Under the pieces are notes generated by a model. That model saw only the letters and a program-made list of their open reading frames with translations. It had not been told where the DNA came from and ran no database searches. From the NCBI GenBank assembly GCA_010645155.1, contig CM021319.1, positions 804,985 to 868,984 of the forward strand: a stretch of 64,000 bases of DNA, written 5' to 3'. This document shows, piece by piece, positions 47,901 to 59,669 of this stretch. Every line of letters starts with the position of its first letter. The stretch's first letter is position 1. Source of the DNA: Tigriopus japonicus. Its lineage: Eukaryota; Arthropoda; Copepoda; Harpacticoida; Harpacticidae. A program made the translations under genes and the position numbers.

Positions 47901-50900
47901 AAAAATGAAATTGGTTATGTGTTCGATGTTGGGTTGTCTCAAATTTTGAAAAATCGGGAAACTTGAATTTCAGAGGTCTTTGGACGAATTTTTTTTTCGA
48001 TTTTGTTGTCAAACTCCATCCCTTATAGTGCATGTCTGCTTTCGATTTCGGTAGGTATAACCGAAACCGGAACCGCAATTTCGGCCGAAAGCGCTTTCGG
48101 TCCATCACAAATGAGGGGGTTTGTTTTTGTTCCCACCGGCCAACATTTGTCATTAGTTTTTCAGAGGAAAAGAAAGAAAAACAGTCTGTCTTTGGATCAG
48201 GGCTGGAGATAAATGGAACACTGCGCTCAAGACGCACCATTTGTCATGATTCCAGAGATATTCTAAACCTTCTCCAGTCCACGTATGCTAAATAAAAGGG
48301 CTTTTTTGGGTGGCGTCTTTGCTCATGCTTGGGGAAATATTTCCCTGTCCAATTTCAATGCAACACGTGGAAGTAATGTGCTTTAATAACACAAATTGCA
48401 CATTGAAACATAAAAACATTCCTGAAAACTACGTGAATCCGTCTCAAAAAAAAAAAGGATCACGTAAACTATTTTGATTACATGAGCATAAGTTCCCACG
48501 GTCATTGATTATTATCATAAAAGTTCAAAATGAAATCAATGATGAGAAACAACTCGTAAACGAGCAATAAAATATCAGCGATCAGGCGTGTCTGAAATCC
48601 TACCTGTGGATCTTGAAGTCTCTCGGTGAGTGTAGCTTGTCTGAAACTTCCATATCTGGTGAAGGAGGCGTCGTTCTTGTCGAATTTCATGGACACTTCG
48701 CACAATTTGTCTCGCTCTTGTTTCTTCTCCAAGCAAATGGCAAAAGCACAACCCACAGCATGGCTCAATCGTTCACCCTAGAAACACACAAGAGAATATG
48801 GGTTCAAAACACATAATCCCTTTCTTACACAAGGAACATCCCTCCCTCTCACGTGGAAACAAATATTAATTCGCCAAATTTATGGCCATCTTTTCGTGGA
48901 GCAAAGCCAGTAACAGTCCTTGTTAGCCGGAACAAATACAGAGATGATCTCAGACTGAGCTCGCTCCATGAATAGCATTAGGTGTGGCAATAAATTGTCC
49001 AGTTAGGAGCATCTCGGAACAACGAGAAAGAAGGTGTTGGCCTCGCTCAACTGAGTATTGGAATAGCATTGTGCAAGGCTGTCGTGACATCCATAAACTA
49101 TGGCAAATATCCAATAGATTATCCCTCATGGTGTGAACTCGTGCCAATGATACAAATGGCAACGCAATAGGGAACACCACCCCAAAACCCGGAAATCATC
49201 CCCATTTCCTGGGCTTTTATCTGGATCTGCGAACACACTTGTTGGGAACACAGATCTTCCAAAACAGATGAGACTGTCAGAATGGAACTGTTCTTCTATT
49301 CTGGCCTCGGAGAGTTAAAAAAGTGCGAGTGGAACACGCAAAAAAGAGGAAGAAGAGCTCGAAACTTTCCCACTTGACAGGAAAGACTTCGGGTAAGATG
49401 ACATTTGAGAAATTGATGTTTTGGAACACTGGTGCGATAGAATGAACAAATGGAGCACAAGGGTCTCTCAATCTGCCTCTAGAGAGAATCTCGATCACCT
49501 TCTCTGAGCATTCATTCACGGATTTCGAGCCCCTCAAACAATGGAGGGAACTTGCTCAAAAAGAGGCTCAAAAACCTCAGTGGTCAGTCACTGATCAGCT
49601 TCCAAAATCGACAATTTAAAGGTTGAAAGTCATTGGGATTTATTTTAGTACAAAAAAAAAAAAGAAATCCTGCTCTAACTTCTTTTGGAGGTAAGGAAAC
49701 TTCATTATCTGGCCTGCAAACGTCTTCAGCGGGAGAGATAATCAGATCAATGGTAACGCAAGGTCGGTCCTAAGGCTTTCTCGGTTCATCTTCACACTTT
49801 TTCTACTTGTGTGCCTGGAACAACGTGTGTGCCCCATCATCCACTCAAAATTAAGGAACACACTTCCGTTGTCGCTATCGATGAAGGAGAAAGAAAAAGA
49901 CGAAGAAGAAGCAAGCAAACTTTCTTTCTTTCTTTCCAGGTCATGAGTATTCTACTGTGGTTGTCGGAATGAGTGGAACATTCCTTTTCGTCTTGGAATT
50001 TCTTCATTTACGGGAACACTTGGACCAAACAGGCATGAACATGGGTAGCTTTGGTTGCGACTCATTTCAAGAGGGAATCAATTTTGTGGCGACTCAAAAG
50101 ACTCATTAAGTATTCATGGAAAGGCAAGTTACTGCCACATTAAGGACCGGTTATCAGCATTCCTTGAACACGTTTCAGTAATATAGAATAGAATAGAGAC
50201 AGATAGAGTTGGCCCACTTCTCTAGAGAGCTCTAGGATCTGGGTCAATGCTTTCGAGTTTCATCTAACTTGATAAGGTCTCATTCACTTCCGAGCCAAGG
50301 ATTGTAATTATGTGGACGTGAGCTCATTTGGATGATGAAATTTCCATTAATTTTACACGCAACTACTCGTACGAGGAAGATCCATCTCTTCTCTTCTGCT
50401 CTTTGGATCGAATGTTCCTCCCATTACTCATTATGAAGATTGGCTCTGATCGGATCTGAAACCCGACGCGCTTTTCCATTTCCCTTGGCATGTTTACCCG
50501 TTATTATGATTATTACCCGAGCTCTATGGCTACACGAGGTGTATATATTTACACAGTAATCTATCACAACCAAGTAAGAAGTCACTTTTCGTTCTCTTTG
50601 GTTAGTTATCCCTCGAGGATTTGGGAACATGAGCGAACTAACATGTTTTCCCCTTCGTTGTTCTTGAAGCAAAGTGCCAATTAGTCTCGCAAAAGTGATA
50701 TGTTGTACAAGTTCAGCACAAAAGAACAAAACAAGGTGGTTATCGTATGAATGTGTGATACCACTATCTAGCCGTTCTGAGAGAAAGTGATCTAATATTC
50801 ATAAACAGGTCTTCCATTCGAATTTCAATCGGAAAATACTCGAATCCGAACTTCACTTTATCGAACCTCGATTATTGTATTAGAAGTTGATTGGTGGTGG

Positions 50901-53239
50901 TTCTTACCGATTCTCGGATTGCCATGAAACCGTGACACATCCATCGTCGAGTGGTTCCATCTCGACAAATGTAGGAGAAGCCTCGCTCAAAGTTTCGATC
51001 CGGGGCACAGAATGAGACCTTTTCAATTGTTTGATCCACAATCAAACCTTTGGTCTCCTCGTCCACGACTCTCAACCCATCCCCATGCACGTACAAAATG
51101 GCTCGGACGGACTTCCTTTTGGAATTCTGAAAGAGAAAACCCCCAAAGAGTCTCAAACATGAGCCAATCAATTCCTCCAGCGAGGTTTCTCTCATCGTTC
51201 GTTCCAACTTTGGCTCAAAACTTGGAATGAAGTGGGTTGGCCATAATGTGGGGAAAGAAAATTTGCCAAAGTTTCGCCTGATATGGCCATGGAACAAAAG
51301 CAAGCAGGAAGAAGGAAGGACGCGTAGTTCTATTTTAAGTTTCATAACTAGCCTTTAATCACCTCATCTCCGGGATATTGGGTGTCAATTTCTCTGATCA
51401 CGTCGTGCTTACCTTAAGAACTCTGACAGCTTCTTCGCAGACTTGCATTCCACGGGATTCGAAAACCTCAACACAGCCGAGATACTGGAACATAAAACAC
51501 CAACAATGTCTTCATCAGGGATCACGTACACTCACATGGAAAGTCCATATCTGTGTATCTTGTTAGCATCGGAGTCGTTTCCTCCCACCAACCTAGTATC
51601 TTACAGTTGTAGTCCCAAAGGGAGAGTTATTTTTCATACGCATTTATTCCGTAGATAAACCAACTACCACTCACTAGCAAAAAAGGGGGAAGGAGAGTTA
51701 TTGCCGTGAATAATTCACTTGACTAAGTACCACTTCTGCACACTCAAGGCTCATATCTCGCGGCCTCGTTTTTGTGGTATGTCATGTGGACAGTTTGAAG
51801 TAGAGGGAAAATGCAGAAAGTTTTCCCTCCTTGGAAAGCACTTAGGAGACCACGACGAGTGGTCCTGCTTGACTCTCTAGGGAGGATTGCACTCCCTACC
51901 TTGGGGTCAATTATTCGCTCCTCCCCAAATAAGAACTCACCTTGACCCGATAGTTGCAAGTCCCCGACCTGACGGCCACCTCGTCCTGTTGCCATAAATC
52001 GGGCTTGGAACCGTCCCCAGTGGACATGGAACTTGTCCCACCTGATCCAGGGGCAGAAGATGGCTGATTGGATCCACCTCCATGATCACGATCCGCCTTC
52101 TTCCGCCTCAAACTTGAGCGGAGACTTCGTCGAAGTCGATCCATGCGACGCGAGGGGCGGTCTGCCAATTCCTGGAATCAACGGAACAAACACCGAAATC
52201 AATCACAAAGTTTTTGGCACGACTTTCGTCGCTCACTTCTTCGCACGACCCTGGAACAAACACCACCACATGCCTTTGGAATCTCGAGCCCAGAGGTTGT
52301 CGGTGGGGTTAAATAATGCAAAAAATCGATAACCATGATGTCGCTTGTACCTGTCTCGTAAGCACGTCAAGGAAAGAGTGACAAGAGCTGCCTCGAAAAG
52401 GAAAGAAAGGATGTCGGATCTTTTCTTGCCAAAGAAAGAACAGAGAGAGATGGATGCAATTGCACACAAAGAGACAACCAACGAGCTTGGGTGGAGACAA
52501 ATATGTCTTTGATTGCGGTGTCACAACGTGAACAGTTGGTTTCTTTCCCTGTGTACAACACTCGATAAAAAATGATGTCTAACAAAGTACTGGATGGCTC
52601 TGGCTCAATCAACTTGATTCGTGGAACCAATTCTCCTTTCATCAGTATATATCAATGTGATTTTCTCCAGTTATCTCTGGCCAGATCGAGGAATCGGAGG
52701 TACAAAAATTGATATGAAAGACCTACATGGTAACTGTGTCGTTCATACTTTGTTGCTTCAAAGAACTTTATGGCTTGAACTTCCAAGCGGAACAGTCATC
52801 ATTTGCACAAGTGTTTTTGACTACATGAGATAGAGGATGACGAGGAGGTCATTTTTAGATTGTTGGGATTTGTCTCTTTTACCTGGAAGCGTTGATCTCG
52901 CACACTATTTTCCAACCGAAAGTAGCCCCAGGCAATCAATGGTAAACACAATCAATATGTGCATATCATGAGCCTGAGATCATCATGCCTTTGGACTGTT
53001 AGTAAAGAAGGTTTTGCGGGTGACAATTGAAAACAGTGGAATATTATCAACCACAAATCTTTTTTCTCCCTCGGCGTGCCTCGTTTAATTAACGCTTGGT
53101 ACACTGTTTTCTTGGCGAGCCAATTAAACCACGAATTCACGTCGACATATACCACAAGCTCTCCCAAAGCAGAGCTTATTCTTACTACTAACGACCTAAC
53201 TAGGTGCTCTTCAGGACTCTGTTCCTCTTCCTTTTGTGT

Positions 53240-53279
<40 letters not shown>

Positions 53280-55198
53280 GTGTCGCTCGCTTCTTTTCTC
53301 TTTGCGGCTCTTCAGCTTGTTCCAAAACACTTGGAACCGTCTCAACTTTCTCTGCGTTTTTGGCCGTGGCCATTGCACACTCCAATTGGCAACCTCGGCC
53401 AAAGGCTCTTTTTCTCGTACCTTTGATGAGCCAGAGGACACAAGGCTTTGATTTAAGCGACTGGGAAAGGATCTTAGGCTAAAAGGCACGCGAAATCGTG
53501 TCAACAACCCCGGGGGCTCGAGACTTGTTTTTGTGGACACACATTGATCCGCGTTTTCGACCGATTGGCACATCAAAGGAAGATTCAAGATCACAAGTAT
53601 TCCAAATTTAACTCGTTCGGAGCAGATTGGGAATAGAGTACAGTTGCTTCTACAAGACTACTTTGCATTACCTAATGATTGAACATGTTGAAGCTACGAT
53701 ATTCACTTTGAGTGGGCGTTGGAAGTTGGAACACGTGTGGAGGAAATAAAAGGTTGCGTGTCTAAGAGCGAATGCCTTTTCTGTACTACACAAGAAACAG
53801 GCTCCATTGTTGATTGGAGTGAGGGAAATCGAAAATTTGGCTTGAAATTCTCAAATACACCGTGACTTACAGGTCCTGTTGATCCATTGATTGCTTTGGA
53901 GAGTGAGGCACTGGATTTCGGGAAACTAAAGATTTGTTTCCACATTTTGTTGGCGAACAAAAATATGTTTTAAACACTCAATTCAAAGCAGTCTTTTTTT
54001 ACGACTGCTGTTAGCACAAGATTTCACCCACACTTACTTACTCACTCTCTCTCTTTCTGTATGTTTCTCTCTCTCTCTCTCTGTTCAAAGATAATCTTCA
54101 CCAACAAAAACAAGGAATTTGAGAGCACTCAAACTGGATTTGTTCTTTGCCAATTTCTGTGTTCCAATGTCGCCCATTCAAGTGGGAATGACCAAGTACC
54201 CTCAAACTCTCCTCATGATCATTCATTATGACACGACACAACAGTTCACTCAGATAACTTTGAATCGATAACTCCAGTGATAATTTCAATTCTACAACTC
54301 AAAGATAACGCGAATGTTGGAGAGCAGGGTCAAACTTGATCCCGATCAATCTAATTCATACCGTTAAGTAAAAGACCAGGTGATCTAAAGCTTCTCCACG
54401 ATTCCAGCTAATATCTTTTTGTTTACATTATTCGTTGGGGTGTGCCTATTAAAGCCTTTGAGTCATGTTGGAGACGGGATAATGTCAGGCCAAAGAGCGT
54501 GTGTGCGTTTGTGTATGATTCATTCGTTATTACCAGCACTTCTAAGAGCAAAATTCCAAAAGACCAAATGATGAATTTCGTTTGAATAAAGAAAACATGG
54601 CATTGCTCTCAAAATTACTCCTCGATCACGCGTAAAAAAGGCACATTCCACGACAATTGCCATAAGACCGCAACAATAACCTTCAGTCCAGCCATAAGCT
54701 AACAATCTTGAGGTTTGTGACTGATACACCATCAAACAATGAAGACTAGCTGACCTGAACATGGGTGGGTAAGGGCTCTAAATTGCCCACAATAGGTTTC
54801 TGTCTTCGGGTAGGTTCCGGAAAGTCTGCCCGATCCAACCGTTCCACGGATGGAATCCGATCTTTGGATGGTTTTCGTTCCACATCTGCAGTTCGTTTGG
54901 CACTCCCTCCAATGGTGGTAGCCTCCATGGTATCATCAGCATCCCCATCATCGGCTTTGGTGTTAGGAACGGCTCCTGTATCGGGTTCGTCAGAGCCTCG
55001 ACGTTTGTTTTTTCGCTTTAATCGTTTACTAATGGATTTCCTCAATGATTTGGACCGCTTGAAACCCAAGTTTTTGAGGTGTTCATCGCGTTGTTGTTCC
55101 TTCATATAAGCTTCGAGAGGTTCATCCCCTTGAGGTCGAGTTCGTTCTGGGTGGGGTGGAATGGGTTGTCCCCCCATTTGGGAGGATTGGTTGCCCAT
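44996..55198 (-). CDS. numb: Numb, endocytic adaptor and Notch inhibitor (9 coding exons)
   Basis: Coding exons: 55198-54755, 52171-51941, 51484-51413, 51126-50908, 48777-48604, 47778-47397, 46588-46526, 46458-46205 and 45646-44996. They total 2490 nt, a protein of 829 aa, with every GT-AG junction keeping frame. Exon 1 begins MGNQSS, an N-myristoylation start as in fly Numb, and is basic and disordered. Exons 2-5 encode MDRLRRSLR and the PTB domain, with [53 protein letters not shown] and SHAVGCAFA. Exon 6 has the conserved RQTSFRGF and [15 protein letters not shown] boxes, targets of aPKC and 14-3-3 in relatives. The tail has NPF near 530, [10 protein letters not shown] near 768 and NPF near 805, which bind AP-2 and Eps15 in relatives. 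Numb segregates asymmetrically in dividing precursors and blocks Notch. Confidence 0.95.
45960..45999. repeat. perfect 19-bp hairpin with 2-nt loop in numb intron
   Basis: TGGATAGAGATTTCCAAAC, then GA, then its exact reverse complement. It lies in the last numb intron (46204-45647). No relative found in the window. Confidence 0.9.
47063..47312 (+). repeat. tandem duplication, 131-bp period, two copies, in numb intron
   Basis: GACAGTCTCTGCCAAAATAT begins copy 1 at 47063, and GACAGTCTCTGCTAAAATAT begins copy 2 at 47194. The copies differ at only a few positions over about 118 bp and are separated by an A/T-rich joint. The duplication lies in the intron between exons 6 and 7. Confidence 0.9.
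47822..48109. mobile_element. 288-bp GATGGAC-family hAT-like element in numb intron
   Basis: The left end is TAGTGATGGACCGAAAGGGC and the right end, reverse-complemented, is TTGTGATGGACCGAAAGCGC. Flanks TATGGGGG (left) and ATGAGGGGG (right) are similar but not a clean duplication. The last 115 bp match the fragment at the start of the window; the first 50 match 30322-30375. This is the most complete copy of the family here. Confidence 0.75.
53244..53275 (+). repeat. (CT)16 microsatellite
   Basis: Perfect CT run in the first numb intron. It generates spurious Ser/Leu-rich and Arg/Glu-rich open frames on both strands. A shorter CT run lies at 54066-54082. Confidence 0.9.
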
Positions 55199-58100
55199 CT
55201 TTATACACTGGAGGAATCAATTCACTATGTCTACACTAAATCACGGTAAAGTTTAAGCACCAACGATTGATCTGCACATTTTTGGCAACTGATTCATTTC
55301 ATTGACCAATGTGATCAATGGCCACTGACTCGAACCAGTTTGATGTTGTCGTTATTTTAAGCATTAGAAACAAACGCCCACCACACAAGAATGCCAAGAG
55401 ACGAGCCCAAAAGTTTTCCAGGCTTCTCTTTTCCACTCAGAAAAAAGAACCATTCACACAGGCAGGAGAACATTGGGGAAGCACTCTGCCCAAACCTCTA
55501 ATCTGCTGCCACTGGTCGTAACCCTCGCCTCCCTCCATCCACTTATGGCCAGCCAGTTTTTGGGGAGGTCGGTCTTTCCTGGCTGCAACCAATGGATGGA
55601 TATGTGATGTCACAAACGGTAGCAGAGCCGCCACCTTGGATGATGGTGATGATGTGCCTCCAGTTCTCTGGCTTCACCTCTCCAACTCTTACTTAGCTAT
55701 CTATCTCTTGCTTCTTCGACACACATACGCTCTGGTTGGCCACTATTTCAGACACTGGATGGAGCTGATCTTGGCCCGACCGACCGGCCAGTAACCTTCC
55801 TCGACTCACTCGTCCAAGTTCAAACACTTTTTTGGTGCCACTCGTCTCGGAGCAGGCCTCCAAAAATGACCAGAGGTGGTGGTGGTGGTGCGTCGAGGAT
55901 CCACGGTATCCATGGATGGAGGAGCTTGCTTCTCACATCTGTCTATGTATCACACATAAACGCACTCTCTCAGAGGTTGATAACGGCCACAGTTGGCCGA
56001 TGGGCAGCGGGTAGTATGTTGGCAGAGCCATCCAGGTAGTCCAACGGTGAACCCAGGGCAACTTGAGCAAGATCATTGAATTTGGACCCCTTCCTCCACT
56101 GTCTCCTCGAGGGCGAAGCTTTATACACATTAACCACATCCACACATGTTTGTACGTTCTGAGCGCACTCTGTGGAAAATCACCGGAGAAGCCAATGGTG
56201 ATGGATGCCGAGGATCAGTCAGAAGCTGGACCGGGTCAAATGTATATAAAAAAAAGTTCTCACGATGACCACTTAGTTTGGAACGTGCGCAGCCACCACT
56301 TTGTCGAGTAGTATATGAGTTAAGTATGTTCGGTAAACCGCTTTCCGCCGAAAACGATTTGATTAACCATTGCTGACGGACGATTGACTGGCGTGTTCAT
56401 TGAACAAGGGCTTGATTCCTTGTCAAGGTACAATGTTTTACCAAGAAAAAGCCAGTGGTTTACAAGGCGAGAGTCATCCAGCAGATTTCTTTGTCTCTTG
56501 GTTCATTGTACAGACAGTTGATTTTCCGCATGTCAAAGACGGAAGAATCCGTACAAAGGCAACCCTTAAGCCCTGACTCATCCCATTTCGTATTCATAAA
56601 TGTCTGTTTCAGAGGTAAAGAGAGTTTCATAAAAGCACTCGTAAAATTTACAGGATGTTTTTAAAGTCCAGCCATAAGAATTTCATTCAAGTTCAAAGGC
56701 AATCAACCTAGAATGATCGATTGGGCTAAATTTGGCCAACTTGAATTTTAAATCAAACACTCTGTCATCTGGAACTGACAAACTTCTCAACCATGTATCA
56801 AGAATGAATCCCAAATTTGGATGATTTGACAATGGAAGAGAACACTATTTTTCAAGGAGCTTTGACTATCCTTTAACCCTAAAACAGACAGAGATTTCTG
56901 ATTAAACCTTGTGGTATCCTGCATGATGCACTTGAGAAAATTTTGTCTAAAAATACAGCATTCATGATTTGAGTATTTTTAAGGCAAAAGGGAAACAGCT
57001 AAAACCTATTGAAAAGGCAAATCATGTTACAGATTTTTAGCCACTCAGTAGAACGTTAAATACTGTAGATCAAAACGTTGACCATGTATGTATCTCTAAC
57101 CCAGAATTGAAAAACCAGAAGTCATCACTCATCAGTTCCTGTTATTAGATTTGACTATCGTACATCAACTTCCGCAATTCATATTGGACACTACCAAAGT
57201 AATCTTTCACTTGTCAAACAGGAGAAGTAAGTGTTCAACATCAAAATCTCATTCGGCTTGATGGCAAAAATCATTGAGCTAAATTATACATTCTGGATCG
57301 TGTTGGCTGAAACATAGATTATTACGTCTTTTACATCGTTGTTCCGTGGTCTTTGACTGGACGCAAAAATATGTCATACCTTGTCCAAACCAAACACCGA
57401 CTTCATTCAAACGACGATGACAAATCCGAAATCTCGAGGCATTTCTTCCTCGAATTTGAGTTTTAAGAATCTAGTGAATTGGTGGTTTTGTTCAGAGTAA
57501 CGACCACAACCAAATTTTCTTGGAAAGAATTGACGTCTTTTTTTCACGGCAATCTTTTTTCAATGGCGATGATGAAAGGGATATTTTCTAAACAAAACAA
57601 GATTAAAGTCAGAATATATGTACCAGTGTTAGACTCTACAGCGCTTTAGAAGATATTCAAGCACTCGTCTCACTTTTCAATTTGTTTCTCAGTCACAATT
57701 AAGTTTTACTACGCATGTTGACGTTTCCCATACGTAAATGCTTTTCTATTTTTTTGTTTCATATTTTATATAGTTTACCTTAGTAAATGACTTATGATCA
57801 TTATTAGGCCTGGGAATTCGAATCAAAAACCTTTTTTTTTGCTTCTTTGGGCCCTTACTTACATTGATTCGTATTTTGAGAGGGTGGCATAGGGATCCTT
57901 AATTTTAATTCCTAAACATACTTTTTTGGAAATTTGATTTCAGAATCAGTACGATTACGTAGACAAACGATTTTGCATCTCGCATTTTTTCATTTGATTT
58001 TCTGATACAAACTTTGGAAGATGTGATACCTTGACTTACAAAGTCCTTTCTACGTAGTATAAGGCTTAAAGGCTCAAACTGCGGATGCCACTAAGGGCAT

Positions 58101-58533
58101 TTTTTAGAGAAATTAATGATGAACGAACTAAATTTGTGGATATTGTTGCTCAACTTGGATTGCAAGAATTGTTCTTCCAGGTATCCCAAAATAAAGGATT
58201 GACATTAGTTTGGCTATCAGTCTCTTTTCTGAAGCTTTTTCACATTCACAGGGAGATAAGAAAAACTAAGATAAGTTGATGTGCTGCCCAAGCGACGTAA
58301 CTTTGCCATTTTTGCCCCATAAGTCTTGAATCAACAACCCAGGTTCTAAAAAACCGAAGCAAAAGATGAAATGCCCCTTTGAAATATGATTTTATTTGCA
58401 TCCCGGGCCATTTATATTTGCATTTTGAAGGACATTTAAGGTATGTTTTTTTGCATTTAATCCCCAGGCTCATTCTCGACTCGTTATGCACGTAATGGAT
58501 GGCTTGATCTAGTTCTATAAGAGGACTTTAAAC
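55199..58533. other. upstream of numb exon 1; no other gene seen
   Basis: The first several hundred bases should include the numb 5' leader and possibly a promoter; no TATA box was convincing. Open frames at 55318-55521, 55832-56311 and 58085-58279 carry no recognised domain. If the alternative exon at 59454-59669 is real, all of this is numb intron. Confidence 0.4.
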
Positions 58534-58701
58534 CAAGCTTGAAAAATTCGCCAATAGATGGCGTAAAAGAGAGGGCAAGTACTAAGCACTAAAGGCTTTA
58601 TATACATGTGTATAAAGCCTTTACTAAGCACTAAACTCACAAGTCTTTTTTCTTTACTTGCCCAACCTTCCCGCCATCTATTGGCAAATTTTTCAAGCTT
58701 G
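58534..58701. mobile_element. 168-bp foldback repeat
   Basis: Outer arms CAAGCTTGAAAAATTCGCCA (left) and its counterpart ending AATTTTTCAAGCTTG (right) continue inward through AATAGATGGCG/CGCCATCTATT and GGGCAAG/CTTGCCC. An inner perfect hairpin sits at 58591-58622 (AAAGGCTTTATA, 8-nt loop, TATAAAGCCTTT), flanked by direct repeats of ACTAAGCACTAAA. A MITE-like structure; no target duplication found. Confidence 0.7.
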
Positions 58702-58919
58702 AATTAAACTCTTCTTAGACAGTCATCGACGCTACGAGAAAGAAATGTATTAAGCACCAGAACATCACAAAACCAGGGAGTCATTTTCATAACATGTGAA
58801 TGGACGGTATTGAATCTCGTTGAGTTCACTTTGAAATGATTCTTGAGCATAACAACGACTCCCTCTTTATTTTTTCAAGACACTCCATCCCAATTCCTCG
58901 AAATACACTTACTCTACAT

Positions 58920-59189
58920 CAGGGGTCGGCAACCATTTTTGGGCTAAGGCCCACGAAATTTAATTTGTGTTGTCTGGGGCCCACCAAACAGGCATTGGTA
59001 GGTTCAGGGGCCCACAAATTAGCGGTCAAAGAGCTTTGGGCTCACAAGTACAGTACTATGGATGGCTCTCGGGACCATTATTTTGAACTTTCTCCACTTT
59101 CTGGGCCCTTTCTTTCCACGCTTCTGGGCCCACCAACGACCACCCTTGGGCCCACATTTGGGCCGCGGCCCACCGGTTGCCGACCCCTG
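58920..59189. mobile_element. 270-bp hAT-type MITE
   Basis: Exact 15-bp terminal inverted repeats CAGGGGTCGGCAACC / GGTTGCCGACCCCTG are flanked by exact 8-bp duplications CTCTACAT (58912-58919 and 59190-59197). The interior has repeated GGGCCCAC motifs. Termini and duplication length mark it as hAT. The ends differ from those of the element at 7357, so it is a different subfamily. Confidence 0.93.
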
Positions 59190-59453
59190 CTCTACATGGA
59201 TTACACACAAATTCAAAACCTACAACCAGGTTGGATCAAATTGCTGTCATTAAGTTGAGAAAACTCCATTAAATGAACTCAACATGGCTGCAAATCGTAT
59301 TCTCTTAATGGAGTGTTGTCAAAACTACATAAGATAATTCGAGTTATAACATTTTTTTGCGGCTGATCCAACAATAACTCCCATAATATTGCTGCTGACC
59401 AACTTGAATAGATGCACATAAGTATTTGTAAAAAGCCAATTTCGTTTACGGAC

Positions 59454-59669
59454 CTGCATACGCGAGTCGAGAGACATGCAACGCCCCCTTGATCGAGGAT
59501 AGTCCTCATTGTTCAAGTCTCTTCTCATCTGAGGTTGATTGTCCGTTAGAGGCTGATGCCCAATGTGAGAGGGATGACTGAGCTTTCGAGGTCGGAAATG
59601 TGAGGGCTCAGTTCCCATGGGAGTGGTTCCACCACTTTGAGACCTCCTTCGCCGAGCTTCCAAGTTCAT
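59454..59669 (-). CDS. candidate alternative first exon (possibly numb)
   Basis: An ATG at 59669 opens a 72-codon stretch rich in Arg, Ser, Pro and Gln (LEARRRRSQSGG, RSRGRCMSLDSRMQ) that reads like real coding. It ends at a possible donor CAG|GTCCGT in phase 0. Numb exon 2 (52171) also starts in phase 0 and its usual partner exon 1 has a similarly unusual CAG|GTCAGC donor, so a splice between them would keep frame. Fly Numb uses alternative starts, but the link here is inference. It could instead belong to another gene or be a chance frame. Confidence 0.33.

Noticed and set aside
53076..53594. Ser/Leu-rich and Arg/Glu-rich frames in the numb intron
   Set aside because: Produced by the (CT)16 microsatellite read in different frames.
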